Shown: positions 1 through 7,893, counted from the stretch's first letter. The stretch is DNA of 64,000 nucleotides from JBEVOS01 sp044226655 (GCA_044226655.1 JBGAGO010000001.1:806001-870000), one strand, 5' to 3'. A program made the numbers and translations. The notes: a model not told the origin generated them from the sequence alone.

Positions 1-721
1 CGCGCCGCACCTCCACATCGACGCCGCCTTGGCCGACAACGGCATGGGTAATCGCGCGCGCCGTGCGCGGCGGCACGCGCGCCGTCACGGGTCCGCGCGC
101 CTGCAATGCGCGCGCAAACGCCGTCGCGCCTTCGTCTTCAAGCCCGTCGGTGATCCAGACGATGCGGGCGAAATGCAGATCGAAGCTGGCCAGCCTGCGC
201 ATCGCGTCGGCGCGATCGGGCCGCCAGGGCGCAGGTTCAATCTGACCGATGCGCGCGCGCGCATCCGCGCCCGTCATGGCTTCACCGGGATCGGACGGCC
301 GCACCTGCGGCGCGGTGCGCAGAATGTAGACTTGACCGCCCGCGTGCTCGGCGTGTTCGGCGGCGGCGACCGCGGCATTGCGCACATCGGTCCAGAATGG
401 CGCCGAGGTCCAGCCATCGTCGATCACGATCAGGGTGCGCCCGCCGCCGGTCGCGCTCACCGCGGCCTCGGGCGCGAGGCTCGGCCGCGCAAAGCCGATG
501 ATCATCAGCGCCGCTGCAAGCGCGCGGAAGATCAGCAGCCAGGGCGGCGCGCGCTCGCGGCTTTGCTCTTCCGTCTTGAGCCCGATCAGCAGACGCGCCG
601 GTGGAAACATCGCGCGCGCCGGCGGCGGCGGCGTGGCGCGGATGATCCAATAGAGCAAAGGCAGCGCGATCAGCGCCGTCAGCGCCCAAGGCGCGCCAAA
701 CGCGAGCGGCCCCAGATTCAC
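1..721 (-). CDS. BatA-like membrane protein, N-terminal part (runs off the left edge)
   Basis: About 240 residues are visible and the frame stays open to the window edge. The protein starts with GTG at 721, overlapping the stop of the DUF58 gene by four bases (GTGA). The first ~30 residues (NLGPLAFGAPWALTALIALP then LLYWIIRATPPPP) are typical of the aerotolerance-regulator BatA N-terminal membrane domain. A second hydrophobic stretch (LLIFRALAAALMIIGFARPS) lies near residue 65. It probably works with the upstream MoxR ATPase and DUF58 protein in an envelope-associated complex. The C-terminal domain (possibly DUF4159 or von Willebrand A) is outside the window. Confidence 0.75.
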   Translation of the reverse strand, partial: MNLGPLAFGAPWALTALIALPLLYWIIRATPPPPARAMFPPARLLIGLKTEEQSRERAPPWLLIFRALAAALMIIGFARPSLAPEAAVSATGGGRTLIVIDDGWTSAPFWTDVRNAAVAAAEHAEHAGGQVYILRTAPQVRPSDPGEAMTGADARARIGQIEPAPWRPDRADAMRRLASFDLHFARIVWITDGLEDEGATAFARALQARGPVTARVPPRTARAITHAVVGQGGVDVEVRR

Positions 722-1563
722 GCGAAGCGCTCGCCAATGGTCGCGGCCAGCAAGGCCAGTGCGGGCGCTGCGCTATGATCAGTGCGGTGCAACAGCGCGG
801 GAAAGCCCATCGCGCTCGCCATCGCGCGCAGATCGCGCCGATGCGTTTCGAGCCGTTCGGCATATTGTTCCTTCGCCGCCTCGGCGCGTCCGATCAGCGC
901 CTCGCGCCGCGTCGCGCCCGGCTCCATGAAGAGGGTGCGGCCGCGATAGGGAAAGTCTTCTTCGGCCGGATCGGCGATCATCACCAGCGCGCCGGTCGCG
1001 CCCATGCTCGCCGCCTCCGCCAGGCGCGCGCGCCAGCTTTCGACCGGCGCGTAGAAATCGCTGAAATAGATCACGGCGCTGCGCAGGCTGGGCGCGACGG
1101 GCGTGCGCATCGGCGCCAAGAGATCGAGCGCGAGGCGTTCGCTGGCGCGCGGCCCCGCGCGCGTCATGCCGCCCAAAGCGCCCACGCGCTCGCCGCCGCG
1201 CGCCAGCAGAATGGAGAGCGCCAGCGCCAAGGTCTGCGCGCGATATTTCTTGGTCGGGCGATCTTCGCCGCCGCGCCAATCGAAGCCAGGATCGGGGTCG
1301 ATCCAGAACCACGCGCTTTGTGCGGCTTCGCGCTCGCGCTCCTTCACATAGAGCCGGTCGCCGCGCGCCGAGCGGCGCCAATCGACGGCGCGCGCGCCAT
1401 CTTCGGCCGCGTGATCGCGATATTGCCAGAACGCTTCGCCCTGACCCGCGCGGCGGCGTCCATGCAGGCCGGGCGCTGCGGCGGCGAGGCGCTTGGCGTC
1501 CAACAGCAGGCCGGGCAGATCGCCCGCGAGCGCGCGCGCCTGATTGAGGGCTGGATCGCTCAC
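718..1563 (-). CDS. DUF58 domain-containing protein
   Basis: 281 residues, GTG start overlapping the MoxR stop by four bases. The segment around residues 45-75 (FWQYRDHAAEDGARAVDWRR) matches the conserved part of DUF58, which in this family precedes a degenerate von Willebrand A fold. DUF58 genes are almost always next to moxR, as here. The protein is thought to be a substrate or partner of the MoxR chaperone; the exact role is unknown. No signal peptide is seen. The three-gene order moxR-DUF58-batA and the overlaps argue for one transcript. Confidence 0.85.
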   Translation of the reverse strand: MSDPALNQARALAGDLPGLLLDAKRLAAAAPGLHGRRRAGQGEAFWQYRDHAAEDGARAVDWRRSARGDRLYVKEREREAAQSAWFWIDPDPGFDWRGGEDRPTKKYRAQTLALALSILLARGGERVGALGGMTRAGPRASERLALDLLAPMRTPVAPSLRSAVIYFSDFYAPVESWRARLAEAASMGATGALVMIADPAEEDFPYRGRTLFMEPGATRREALIGRAEAAKEQYAERLETHRRDLRAMASAMGFPALLHRTDHSAAPALALLAATIGERFA

Positions 1564-2552
1564 GCCGCCTTCGACGCGAGATCGTCGACCAGGCTATCGA
1601 CATCGAGCCCTTCCGCGCGCGCGCCGAAGGACAGCGCCATGCGGTGTGCGAGCGCGGGCCGCGCCAAAGCCGAGACGTCATCCAGCGCTGGCGTCAGCCG
1701 TCCGCGCAGCAGCGCGCGGGCGCGCACCGCAAGCATCAGCGCTTGTCCCGCGCGCGGGCCCGGACCCCAAGCGACATGCTGATTGACACGCGGGTCGTTC
1801 GAAGAGCCCGGCCGCGCCGAGCGCACCAGCGCCAGGATCGCGTTCAGCACCTTTTCGCCGACCGGCATGCGCCGCACCAGCTGCTGCAGCCGCACCAGCC
1901 GCGCCGCATCTAGCACGGATTGCGGCTCGACTTCGCCGAGCCCCGTGGTCTCGATCAGAATGCGCCGCTCGGTTTCCGAATCCGGATAGGGCACGTCGAC
2001 CTGCAGCAGGAAGCGATCGAGCTGCGCTTCCGGCAGCGGATAGGCGCCTTCGTGCTCGATCGGGTTCTGCGTCGCCAGCACATGGAAGGGCTGCGGCACG
2101 TCATAGGATTGGCCGCCGACCGTGACATGATATTCCTGCATCGCCTGCAGCAGCGCCGATTGGGTGCGCGGGCTGGCGCGGTTGATTTCGTCGGCCATCA
2201 AGAGGCTCGTGAAGATCGGCCCTCGCACGAAGCGGAAATGCCGCCGTCCGCCCTCATCGGTGTCGAGCACTTCAGAGCCCAGGATATCCGCCGGCATCAG
2301 ATCGGGCGTGAACTGCACGCGCGCCCAATCGAGCCCCAAAACCCGCGCCATCGCGGCCACCAGCCGCGTCTTGGCGAGGCCCGGCGCGCCCACCAGCAGC
2401 ACATGCCCGCCCGCCAGCACGCCGGCCAGCGCCAGCTCCACCACGCGCTCCTGCCCGAACACGGCCTTGCCGATTTCGGCGCGGACCCGGGCCAGATCGT
2501 CGCCGGCGGCCTCGGCCTCGGCCACCAGGGCCGCTTGCGTGTCATTGCTCAT
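1560..2552 (-). CDS. MoxR family AAA+ ATPase
   Basis: 330 residues from ATG 2552. Walker A is GAPGLAKT at residues 55-62; Walker B is LLMADE ending at Asp121-Glu122, followed by the MoxR-typical INRASPRTQSALLQAMQE. A polar ATQNPIEHEGAYPLPEAQLD segment (sensor region) follows. MoxR proteins act as chaperones for metal-cofactor or vWA-domain proteins. It is the first gene of the operon with DUF58 and the BatA-like gene. The open frame continues far upstream without stops, but that extension is antisense to the DUF1285 and Nudix genes, so the internal ATG is the likely start. Confidence 0.93.
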   Translation of the reverse strand: MSNDTQAALVAEAEAAGDDLARVRAEIGKAVFGQERVVELALAGVLAGGHVLLVGAPGLAKTRLVAAMARVLGLDWARVQFTPDLMPADILGSEVLDTDEGGRRHFRFVRGPIFTSLLMADEINRASPRTQSALLQAMQEYHVTVGGQSYDVPQPFHVLATQNPIEHEGAYPLPEAQLDRFLLQVDVPYPDSETERRILIETTGLGEVEPQSVLDAARLVRLQQLVRRMPVGEKVLNAILALVRSARPGSSNDPRVNQHVAWGPGPRAGQALMLAVRARALLRGRLTPALDDVSALARPALAHRMALSFGARAEGLDVDSLVDDLASKAA

Positions 2553-2603
2553 GGGCGAGAAGCTCTTGAAGATGGGAGCCGAAATTATGACGTGGACCGG
2601 GTG

Positions 2604-3167
2604 ATGAGCACGTTCGAGGGCGGCTTGGAAGGGCTTGTGGCCCAGTTGCGGCGCGAGGCGGGCGCCGGACGCGGCCCGCCGCCGGTCGAAAAGTGGTCGC
2701 CAGAGTATTGCGGCGTCGGCGGCTTCGACATCCTGACCGACGGAACCTGGCTCCATGAGGGGACCCGGATCACGCGCGAGGCCCTGGTGCGGCTCTTCGC
2801 CACCATCCTGCGCAAGGATGAAGACGGCTTCACCTATCTGGTCACGCCGGGCGAGAAGATCCGCGTCAATGTGGCCGACGCGCCGTTCCTGGCCATCCGC
2901 GCCGACCGCGAGGGGGCGGGGGCGGGCGCCAATATCGTCCTCACCACCAATGTCGGCGATGTCGTCGTGCTCGGCCCCGATCACAAGCTGCGTGTGACCG
3001 TCGATCCCAACACCCGCGAGCCGCGCCCTTACGCGCATGTCCGCGGTCGGCTCGAAGCGCGCGTGCTGCGCGCGCCGTTCTACGAAATGGTCGAGTGGGC
3101 CGAGGAGCGCGACGGCAAGCTGGGCGTCTGGAGCCAGGGCGCCTGGTTCGAATTGGACGCGCCGTGA
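2604..3167 (+). CDS. DUF1285 domain-containing protein
   Basis: 187 residues from ATG 2604; an in-frame GTG at 2601 is an alternative start. It is divergent from moxR with only ~50 bp between them, so the promoters must overlap or lie inside the genes. The motif PPVEKWSPEYCGVGGFDI near residue 25 and the later beta-rich region (DGTWLHEGTRITREALVRLF) are characteristic of DUF1285, a two-domain family seen in structural genomics and of unknown function. No signal peptide or membrane segment is visible. Confidence 0.85.
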   Translation: MSTFEGGLEGLVAQLRREAGAGRGPPPVEKWSPEYCGVGGFDILTDGTWLHEGTRITREALVRLFATILRKDEDGFTYLVTPGEKIRVNVADAPFLAIRADREGAGAGANIVLTTNVGDVVVLGPDHKLRVTVDPNTREPRPYAHVRGRLEARVLRAPFYEMVEWAEERDGKLGVWSQGAWFELDAP

Positions 3168-3179
3168 GACGCGACGCTT

Positions 3180-3236
3180 CGTACCGCCGGCTTCCAGCCG
3201 GCATGGCGCGACTGCCGGCTGGAAGCCGGCGGTACG
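3180..3236. repeat. REP-like perfect inverted repeat
   Basis: Two perfectly complementary 24-base arms (3180-3203 and 3213-3236) flank a 9-base loop. Each arm is itself partly palindromic (GCCGGCTTCCAGCCGGC). It sits between the DUF1285 stop and the Nudix start. The right arm is identical over 24 bases to 55487-55510, so this is a dispersed repeat. It could fold as an extended hairpin in RNA; no T-run follows. Confidence 0.85.
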
Positions 3237-3249
3237 TAGGTTGGCGCGC

Positions 3250-3867
3250 ATGACGTTCGAAGAAGACCTCGCCGAGCGCCTGCGCACGCGCCTCGATCCG
3301 CTCGACGCGCTGATCGAAGAGGCGCGGCGCGGCGATTTCGATCTCAACCCGGAGAACCGTCCTCCCGCATTGCGCGCGCTGACGCCCGCCGCCGTGCTCG
3401 CGCCCATCGTGCGTCGTCCCGAGGGCTGGACGCTGATGCTGACGCAGCGCACCGAGACCATGCCCACCCATGCCGGCCAGGTCGCCTTTCCCGGCGGGCG
3501 CATGGCGCAGGGCGAAGGCGCCGTCGCGGCCGCGCTGCGCGAAGCGGAGGAGGAGACGGGCGTGGCGCGCGCGCTCTTCACGCCGCTCGGCGGCATCGAG
3601 CCGTGGGAGACCGGCACCGGCTATCGCATCAGTCCCATCGTCGCGACCATCGATCCCGGCTTTGCGCTCGCGCCCGATCCGCGCGAGGTCGCCGCCGTGT
3701 TCGAAACGCCGCTCTCATTCCTCTTCAATCCCGCCAACCACGAAAAGCGCGAAGGCGAATGGCGCGGTATGAAACGCATCTATTACGCCATGCCCTATGA
3801 CGGCCATTACATCTGGGGCGCCACCGCCGGCATGATCCGCGCGCTGTATGAGAGGCTGTATCTGTGA
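3250..3867 (+). CDS. NUDIX hydrolase, CoA pyrophosphatase type
   Basis: 205 residues from ATG 3250. The Nudix box occupies residues 82-104 and reads G-x5-E-x7-REAEEETGV, matching the consensus catalytic helix. The preceding LTQRTETMPTHAGQVAFPGG is typical of the CoA pyrophosphatase subfamily (NudL/YeaB), which hydrolyses CoA and its derivatives to 3',5'-ADP and phosphopantetheine. It overlaps the downstream CCA-adding gene by four bases, a common alphaproteobacterial pairing. Substrate assignment rests on family resemblance only. Confidence 0.9.
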   Translation: MTFEEDLAERLRTRLDPLDALIEEARRGDFDLNPENRPPALRALTPAAVLAPIVRRPEGWTLMLTQRTETMPTHAGQVAFPGGRMAQGEGAVAAALREAEEETGVARALFTPLGGIEPWETGTGYRISPIVATIDPGFALAPDPREVAAVFETPLSFLFNPANHEKREGEWRGMKRIYYAMPYDGHYIWGATAGMIRALYERLYL

Positions 3868-5105
3868 GTGCTTCCATCACCCACGCCCCCTGGCTCGCGC
3901 GCGCGGAGACGCGTGCGGTGATGGCGGCGCTTGAAGGCGCACGCCGAGGCGGATCGCGCTTTGTCGGTGGCTGTGTGCGCAACACGCTTCTCGGCCAGGC
4001 GGTCGACGATATCGACATCGCCACCCAGCTCACGCCGGATGAAACCGTCGCCGCCGCGAAGGCTGCTGGGCTTGATGCCGTGCCCACCGGCATCGAGCAC
4101 GGCACCATCACGGTGATCGCCAATCACCTGCCGCATGAGGTGACGACGCTCCGCCGCGACGTCACCACCGATGGCCGCCGCGCCACCGTCGCGTTCACGC
4201 AAAGCTGGGAAGAGGATGCGCAACGCCGCGATTTCCGCATGAACGCGCTCTACGCCGATGCGTCGGGCGCCGTGTTCGATCCGACGGGCGGCGGCGTCGA
4301 TGATGCGCGCGCCGGGCGCGTGATCTTTATCGGCGATGCCGAGACCCGCATCCGCGAAGATTATCTGCGTATCCTGCGCTTCTTCCGCTTCAACGCCTGG
4401 TACGGCAAAGGCGCGCTCGATTCCGCGGGCCTCGCCGCCTGCGCCGCGCTCAAGGCCGGCCTTTCCGATCTTTCCGCCGAGCGCGTCTGGAAGGAAACCA
4501 AGAAGCTGCTCGCCGCCGCCGATCCGCGCGTGGCGATCGCGGCGATGGAGCAGATCGGCGTGCGCGCCCTGGTCTGGCCGGAGACCGAGCGCATGGGCCG
4601 GCTTGAGCGATTGATCGCGCGCGAAGCCGATCAATTCCTGCCCGGCGATCCGCTGACGCGGCTGGCCGGCGCTTTGCCTTCGCAAGCCGCCGCGCGCGCG
4701 CTCGCGCGCCGCCTGAAAATTTCGAACGAAGAGCGCGATCGTCTGGTCGCCGCGCTTGGCGAAGAGCCGCGCATCACCTCCTACATGTCGATGCGCGAAA
4801 TGCGCCGCGCGCTCTATCGCTTGCGCCGCCAGACGTTCGAGGACCGCGTGCTCCTGGGCTGGGCAGACGATCCAAAGGACAAGACCGCCACGCAATGGCG
4901 CGCCCTGCTCGCGCTCGCCGCCACTTGGGAGCCGCCATCGCTGCCAATGACCGGTGATCAGGTGATGGCCGCCGGCGTCCCCGCCGGTCCATTGGTCGGC
5001 CAGGTGCTGCGCGAGGTCGAAGCCTGGTGGATCGACGCCGATTTCCCGGACGATCCCCTCGCGCTCGTGGAGCGGTTGAAGGCGGTGGCGCAGGCGCTGG
5101 CTTAA
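3864..5105 (+). CDS. cca: CCA tRNA nucleotidyltransferase
   Basis: 413 residues, GTG start overlapping the Nudix stop (GTGA). It is a class II nucleotidyltransferase: the nucleotide-binding GGCVRN motif is at residues 35-40, the metal-binding DIDIA motif at about 49-53, the RRDFRMNAL motif near 121, and the ERVWKETKKLL region follows. The enzyme adds or repairs the 3' CCA of tRNAs. The length fits the alphaproteobacterial PcnB/CCA group without an HD domain. Whether it adds all of CCA or only part cannot be decided from sequence. Confidence 0.93.
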   Translation: MSASITHAPWLARAETRAVMAALEGARRGGSRFVGGCVRNTLLGQAVDDIDIATQLTPDETVAAAKAAGLDAVPTGIEHGTITVIANHLPHEVTTLRRDVTTDGRRATVAFTQSWEEDAQRRDFRMNALYADASGAVFDPTGGGVDDARAGRVIFIGDAETRIREDYLRILRFFRFNAWYGKGALDSAGLAACAALKAGLSDLSAERVWKETKKLLAAADPRVAIAAMEQIGVRALVWPETERMGRLERLIAREADQFLPGDPLTRLAGALPSQAAARALARRLKISNEERDRLVAALGEEPRITSYMSMREMRRALYRLRRQTFEDRVLLGWADDPKDKTATQWRALLALAATWEPPSLPMTGDQVMAAGVPAGPLVGQVLREVEAWWIDADFPDDPLALVERLKAVAQALA

Positions 5106-5117
5106 GCGCTGACCTTC

Positions 5118-5219
5118 TCCTCCCCCTGCAAGGGGGAGGTCAGGAGGGGGTGAGCCGCAGCCTCAAACGTCTGCACATGTGACTCACCCCCTCCCTGCCT
5201 CCCCCTTGCAGGGGGAGGA
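5118..5219. repeat. Compound palindromic repeat
   Basis: The two ends are complementary: a CCTCCCCCTGCAAGGGGGAGG hairpin at the left and CCTCCCCCTTGCAGGGGGAGG at the right. Between them AGGAGGGGGTGAG pairs with CTCACCCCCTCCCT, leaving a ~24-base centre. It lies just after the cca stop. It resembles the other CCCCCT/AGGGGG hairpins in the window and may act as transcript end or mRNA stabiliser. There is no T-run. Confidence 0.75.
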
Positions 5220-5228
5220 AAGCGTCTC

Positions 5229-5242
5229 GTGACTCCAGTCAC
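5229..5242. promoter_or_regulatory. Palindromic operator upstream of the 33-residue peptide
   Basis: GTGACTCCAGTCAC is a perfect 5-base inverted repeat with a 4-base spacer, resembling half-sites of CRP/FNR-family regulators. The same arrangement (GTGACCCTCGTCAC) occurs at 10879 before the paralogous peptide. In both places a CCTA motif follows 34 bases after the palindrome start. Confidence 0.55.
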
Positions 5243-5318
5243 AGCGGCCCAAACGGCCCCGACCTAGTGTCAGCTTATCGCGAACGACGCGTTCGCGCCG
5301 AGCCAAACGGAGCCAGCC

Positions 5319-5420
5319 ATGACCTCGACGTCCCGCCTTTTCTCAATCGCCTTCGCCGCCGCGTTGTTCGCGCCGATCGCGCTCCTGACGCTGACGCAAG
5401 CCGCCGGGATCGTCGGCTGA
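5319..5420 (+). CDS. Small hydrophobic peptide, 33 residues (paralogue of 10975-11079)
   Basis: ATG 5319 to TGA 5418. The sequence starts MTSTSRLFSIAFAAALFAPI and ends LTQAAGIVG, one predicted membrane helix or uncleaved signal. The leader GCCGAGCCAAACGGAGCC just before the ATG is identical to that of the 34-residue peptide at 10975, which also ends TQAAGIV plus one residue. GGAG in the leader serves as ribosome binding site. Conservation of both peptide and upstream region supports a real gene. Function unknown; candidates are a membrane-stress peptide or a regulatory leader. Confidence 0.6.
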   Translation: MTSTSRLFSIAFAAALFAPIALLTLTQAAGIVG

Positions 5421-5476
5421 TGGACGCGTATTTCTGGGCCTGGCTCGAAAGCGTGATGGCGTCGCTCGCCTACTAG
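5420..5476 (+). CDS. Possible coupled 18-residue peptide
   Basis: The stop of the 33-residue peptide and the next start overlap as TGATG, allowing re-initiation. The encoded peptide is MDAYFWAWLESVMASLAY, ending at TAG 5474-5476, which overlaps the stop of the convergent acyltransferase. The paralogous locus at 11079 has no equivalent, so this may be fortuitous. Confidence 0.25.
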   Translation: MDAYFWAWLESVMASLAY

Positions 5477-6600
5477 GCCGCGCGCGGCTTGAGGAAGCGC
5501 GGGAGGCGCAGATTGCGCACCCAGATGCGCGCTGGCTCCTCGATCATCAGATAGCTCGCGACCGAAACCGCCACGCACGCCACGAACACGCCGCCGACCG
5601 CCGCGATGCGCAGCGCCAAGGGTGACGCTTCATCGATGCCGATGCGCTCCAGCGCGTGGAACCACACGATATCGACCGGCAGATGCGTCATGTAGAGCGC
5701 GTAGGAACTCGCGCCCAGGAACACGAAACGCGGCCCCGCCATCGGCGCATCGAGGCCCGCACGGGATGTTTCCGCCAAACCAAGAATAACGCCCGCAAGC
5801 CCAAACCAAGCCAGCCCGCCCCAAAGATTGAGCGTCGAGACGAGAATGATCAGAAACGCCGACACCAGCGTCAGCGGCCATGCCAAGGCCGGGTTTATCG
5901 GCCGTGCGCGCCCATAGGCGTAAAGCGCCACGCCCAGCAGGAAGGACGGGATGATGCGCAACAGGCCGATCTGCGCCGTCATCTGATCGAAGCCCTGGCC
6001 GATGCCGAAGAAGTAAAGATGCGCCCGGTCGAGCAGCGCATAGCTGGCGAGGCAAAGCCCCAGCGCCATCGCCAAGGTCACGCCCGGCCGCGCGCGATGC
6101 GTCAGCACCGAGGCCGCGATCAGCGGGAAGAGCAGGTAGGCGCCCCATTCCGCGCTGATCGACCAAGACGGGAAATTCCAGCCGACGCTCTCGGTCGTCC
6201 CCCAGGCGTGGATCAGCAGCAGATGCTGCGGCAGGTCCGAAAGCTTGAACGCCTCCGGCGTGCCGACTTGCACGCCCGCGACCGTGGCGACCGCGAACAG
6301 CCCCAGCATCGCGCCCAAGGCCGCCAGGTGCATCGGATAGATCCGCGCCAGCCGGTTCTGCAGGAAGCGCCCGTAATGGAAGCGCTTGGCCTGGACCTCG
6401 CCGATATAGACGTGCGCCAGGATGAAGCCCGACAGGGTGAAGAACAGGTCCACCCCCATCCAGCCATGCGCGACCAGGCCAATTCTGCCGAGGTCGAGGC
6501 CCAAATGGTCGCGGAAATGATAGAGCAGCACCCAGATCGCCGCGACAAAGCGCAGGCTCGTCAAAGGCTTAAGTTCGTTCGGATAGGGCGCGGCGTGCAT
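5473..6600 (-). CDS. Acyltransferase family 3 membrane protein
   Basis: 375 residues from ATG 6600; an in-frame TTG at 6618 would add six residues. The N-terminal LKPLTSLRFVAAIWVLLYHF holds the invariant R and H of the acyltransferase-3/OafA-ExoZ family, and GVDLFFTLSGFILAHVY is the second conserved helix. About ten hydrophobic segments follow. Such proteins transfer acetyl or succinyl groups to surface polysaccharides or lipids in the inner membrane. It stands alone; no glycan genes flank it, so the substrate is unknown. The C-terminus ends in a basic tail (RLPRFLKPRAA). Confidence 0.88.
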   Translation of the reverse strand: MHAAPYPNELKPLTSLRFVAAIWVLLYHFRDHLGLDLGRIGLVAHGWMGVDLFFTLSGFILAHVYIGEVQAKRFHYGRFLQNRLARIYPMHLAALGAMLGLFAVATVAGVQVGTPEAFKLSDLPQHLLLIHAWGTTESVGWNFPSWSISAEWGAYLLFPLIAASVLTHRARPGVTLAMALGLCLASYALLDRAHLYFFGIGQGFDQMTAQIGLLRIIPSFLLGVALYAYGRARPINPALAWPLTLVSAFLIILVSTLNLWGGLAWFGLAGVILGLAETSRAGLDAPMAGPRFVFLGASSYALYMTHLPVDIVWFHALERIGIDEASPLALRIAAVGGVFVACVAVSVASYLMIEEPARIWVRNLRLPRFLKPRAA

Positions 6601-6648
6601 GACGCTCGCCCGACGCAAGAAATGGGCCGTTGCGCTCCGGCCGCCAAT

Positions 6649-6672
6649 CCGTTATAACTCACGTAATAACGG
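6649..6672. promoter_or_regulatory. Inverted repeat before the antitoxin gene, likely autoregulatory operator
   Basis: CCGTTAT at 6649-6655 and ATAACGG at 6666-6672 form a perfect 7-base inverted repeat around a 10-base centre. It ends at the ribosome binding site (GGAGG 6671-6675) of the antitoxin. Placement and symmetry fit an operator bound by an AbrB-type antitoxin or its complex with Doc. Confidence 0.6.
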
Positions 6673-6680
6673 AGGTTCGG

Positions 6681-6989
6681 GTGACGAACGAAATCAAGAA
6701 GGGCGTCGCGGACGCCGGCGGCGCGGCCTTCGTTCCGGACGCGGCGGCGCCCCGCGCCAAGAGCAGCGGCAAGCTTAAGGTCCGCCGGATCGGCAATTCC
6801 CTGGGCGTGGTCCTGCCCAAGGACGTGCTTGCCAAGCTCGGCGCCGAAGAGGGGACGGAGCTGACGCTCAGCGTCGTGCCGGAGGGCGTGGTGCTGTCGC
6901 ACCTCAGCGAGGACATCATCGAGCAGATCGAGGCGGGCCGCCGCGCCATGCAACGCTACCGCAACGCGCTGCGCGAACTGGCCAAGTGA
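6681..6989 (+). CDS. AbrB/MazE-type antitoxin
   Basis: 102 residues from GTG 6681, chosen because GGAGG lies five bases upstream. The core KLKVRRIGNSLGVVLPKDVL followed by LGAEEGTELTL is the SpoVT/AbrB swapped-hairpin DNA-binding fold used by MazE/PhD-like antitoxins. The first ~30 residues are an Ala/Lys-rich extension, unusual for the ~75-residue family norm. The C-terminal helix (EDIIEQIEAGRRAMQRYRNA) would bind the toxin. It overlaps the Doc toxin gene by four bases and is probably autoregulated through the inverted repeat at 6649. Confidence 0.85.
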   Translation: MTNEIKKGVADAGGAAFVPDAAAPRAKSSGKLKVRRIGNSLGVVLPKDVLAKLGAEEGTELTLSVVPEGVVLSHLSEDIIEQIEAGRRAMQRYRNALRELAK

Positions 6990-7372
6990 GCGAACCGCAC
7001 TGGCTCGACGTTAGCGCCGTTCTGATCATGCATGCTGAACAGCTCGCTTCCCACGGCGGGTTGGGCGGCGTGCGTGATCTCGGCGCGCTCGATTCCGCCC
7101 TCGCGCGCCCGCGAAATGCCTACGCGTATGGCGAGCGCGACCTGGCGAATTTGGCGGCGCTCTATGTCGGCGGCATCGTGCAAAATCACCCGTTCACGGA
7201 CGGGAATAAGCGCGCCGGATTCCTGGCGGGCTATGCGTTTCTCGACGTGAACGGGCTGATCTTGGAAGCCAGCGAAGGCGAGGTCGTGGCCTTCACCCTC
7301 GGCCTCGCCGCGAGTGAAATTGACGAGGCCGTCTATGCAGCCTGGCTGCGGGACCATGCTTTGCCGGCTTAG
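6986..7372 (+). CDS. doc: Doc-type (Fic fold) toxin, death-on-curing family
   Basis: 128 residues; GTG start overlapping the antitoxin stop. The Fic/Doc active-site motif HPFTDGNKRAG starts at His68, and the GGLGGVRDLGALDSALARPR segment is typical of Doc. Characterised Doc proteins phosphorylate EF-Tu and stop translation. The catalytic His, Asp and Asn/Lys/Arg are intact, so the toxin looks active. With the AbrB-type partner this forms a complete type II toxin-antitoxin module in a chromosomal context. Confidence 0.9.
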   Translation: MSEPHWLDVSAVLIMHAEQLASHGGLGGVRDLGALDSALARPRNAYAYGERDLANLAALYVGGIVQNHPFTDGNKRAGFLAGYAFLDVNGLILEASEGEVVAFTLGLAASEIDEAVYAAWLRDHALPA

Positions 7373-7824
7373 CCCAGCCCGTCCAGCGCCGCCTTCAGCG
7401 CGCGCGCGGCACCATCGTCCAGCGTGCGCATGCCCTCGCGCATCACCGGCCCGTGGACCTCCCACATCTTCTTCCGCATCGCCCGGCCCGCGTCGGTCAG
7501 CACGATCAGCTGGCCACGCGCGTCGTCCGGGCAATCCTCGCGCCGGATCAGGCCCTCGCCTTCGATCCGGTCGAGCAGGCGCGAGACCGAATAGCGCTCC
7601 AGAAACAGCGATTGACCCAGATCGCGGGGGCGGACGGCGCCGCCTTGCGTCTCCAGGCTCCACAGCACCGAATACCACGCCAGCGGCGGCAGGCCGGCCG
7701 CCTTGAGCTTGTCTTCGACGCCATCCTGCAGGCGCTGCGCGGCGCGCTGGATCGACACCCAGGCCGATTGCACATCGTCGCTCGGCCGCGCTTCCCCGCA
7801 CTTTTCGTCAGTTGGTTGTTGCAA
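7369..7824 (-). CDS. MarR family transcriptional regulator
   Basis: About 151 residues if started at TTG 7824 (GGAG nine bases upstream); GTG 7773 and TTG 7830 are other options. Winged-helix features include LPPLAWYSVLWSLE, the recognition region LGQSLFLERYSVSRLLDRIE and the wing GLIRREDCPDDARGQLIVLT. It is divergent from the small peptide/FMN-reductase operon, and two palindromes lie across the junction. It probably represses both directions and responds to a phenolic or redox signal, as in the family. It overlaps the convergent doc stop by four bases. Confidence 0.85.
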   Translation of the reverse strand: MQQPTDEKCGEARPSDDVQSAWVSIQRAAQRLQDGVEDKLKAAGLPPLAWYSVLWSLETQGGAVRPRDLGQSLFLERYSVSRLLDRIEGEGLIRREDCPDDARGQLIVLTDAGRAMRKKMWEVHGPVMREGMRTLDDGAARALKAALDGLG

Positions 7825-7858
7825 GTGCAACCACTCCGCACTATGTTGCTTCTGCAAC
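7818..7858 (+). promoter_or_regulatory. Promoter with two tandem palindromic operators (MarR-type)
   Basis: GTTGCAAGTGCAAC (7818-7831) and GTTGCTTCTGCAAC (7845-7858) are two palindromes with the same outer bases, centres 27 bp apart. Between and over them lies a good sigma70-like promoter: TTGCAA (7819-7824), 17-base spacer, TATGTT (7842-7847). The operators cover both promoter boxes, so repressor binding would block transcription toward 7894 and 8044. Confidence 0.7.
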
Positions 7859-7893
7859 AAAGGGCGCGGCGCCCGCCGCGTCAAGGAGAAGAG

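Noticed and set aside
29..778. Long plus-strand open frame of 249 codons
   Set aside because: It is antisense to the BatA-like gene, whose translated features and operon overlaps are convincing; the Arg/Ala-rich product is typical of shadow frames in high-GC DNA.
775..1782. Long plus-strand open frame opposite DUF58 and moxR
   Set aside because: Shadow of real minus-strand genes; no recognisable domain and low-complexity composition.
1560..3617. 685-residue minus-strand protein containing MoxR
   Set aside because: The upstream part is antisense to DUF1285 and the Nudix gene; the MoxR domain has a good internal ATG at 2552.
5267..5476. 69-codon frame across the micropeptide
   Set aside because: It runs in another frame than the conserved peptide and its first part overlaps the conserved leader; only its last 18 codons could be a coupled ORF.
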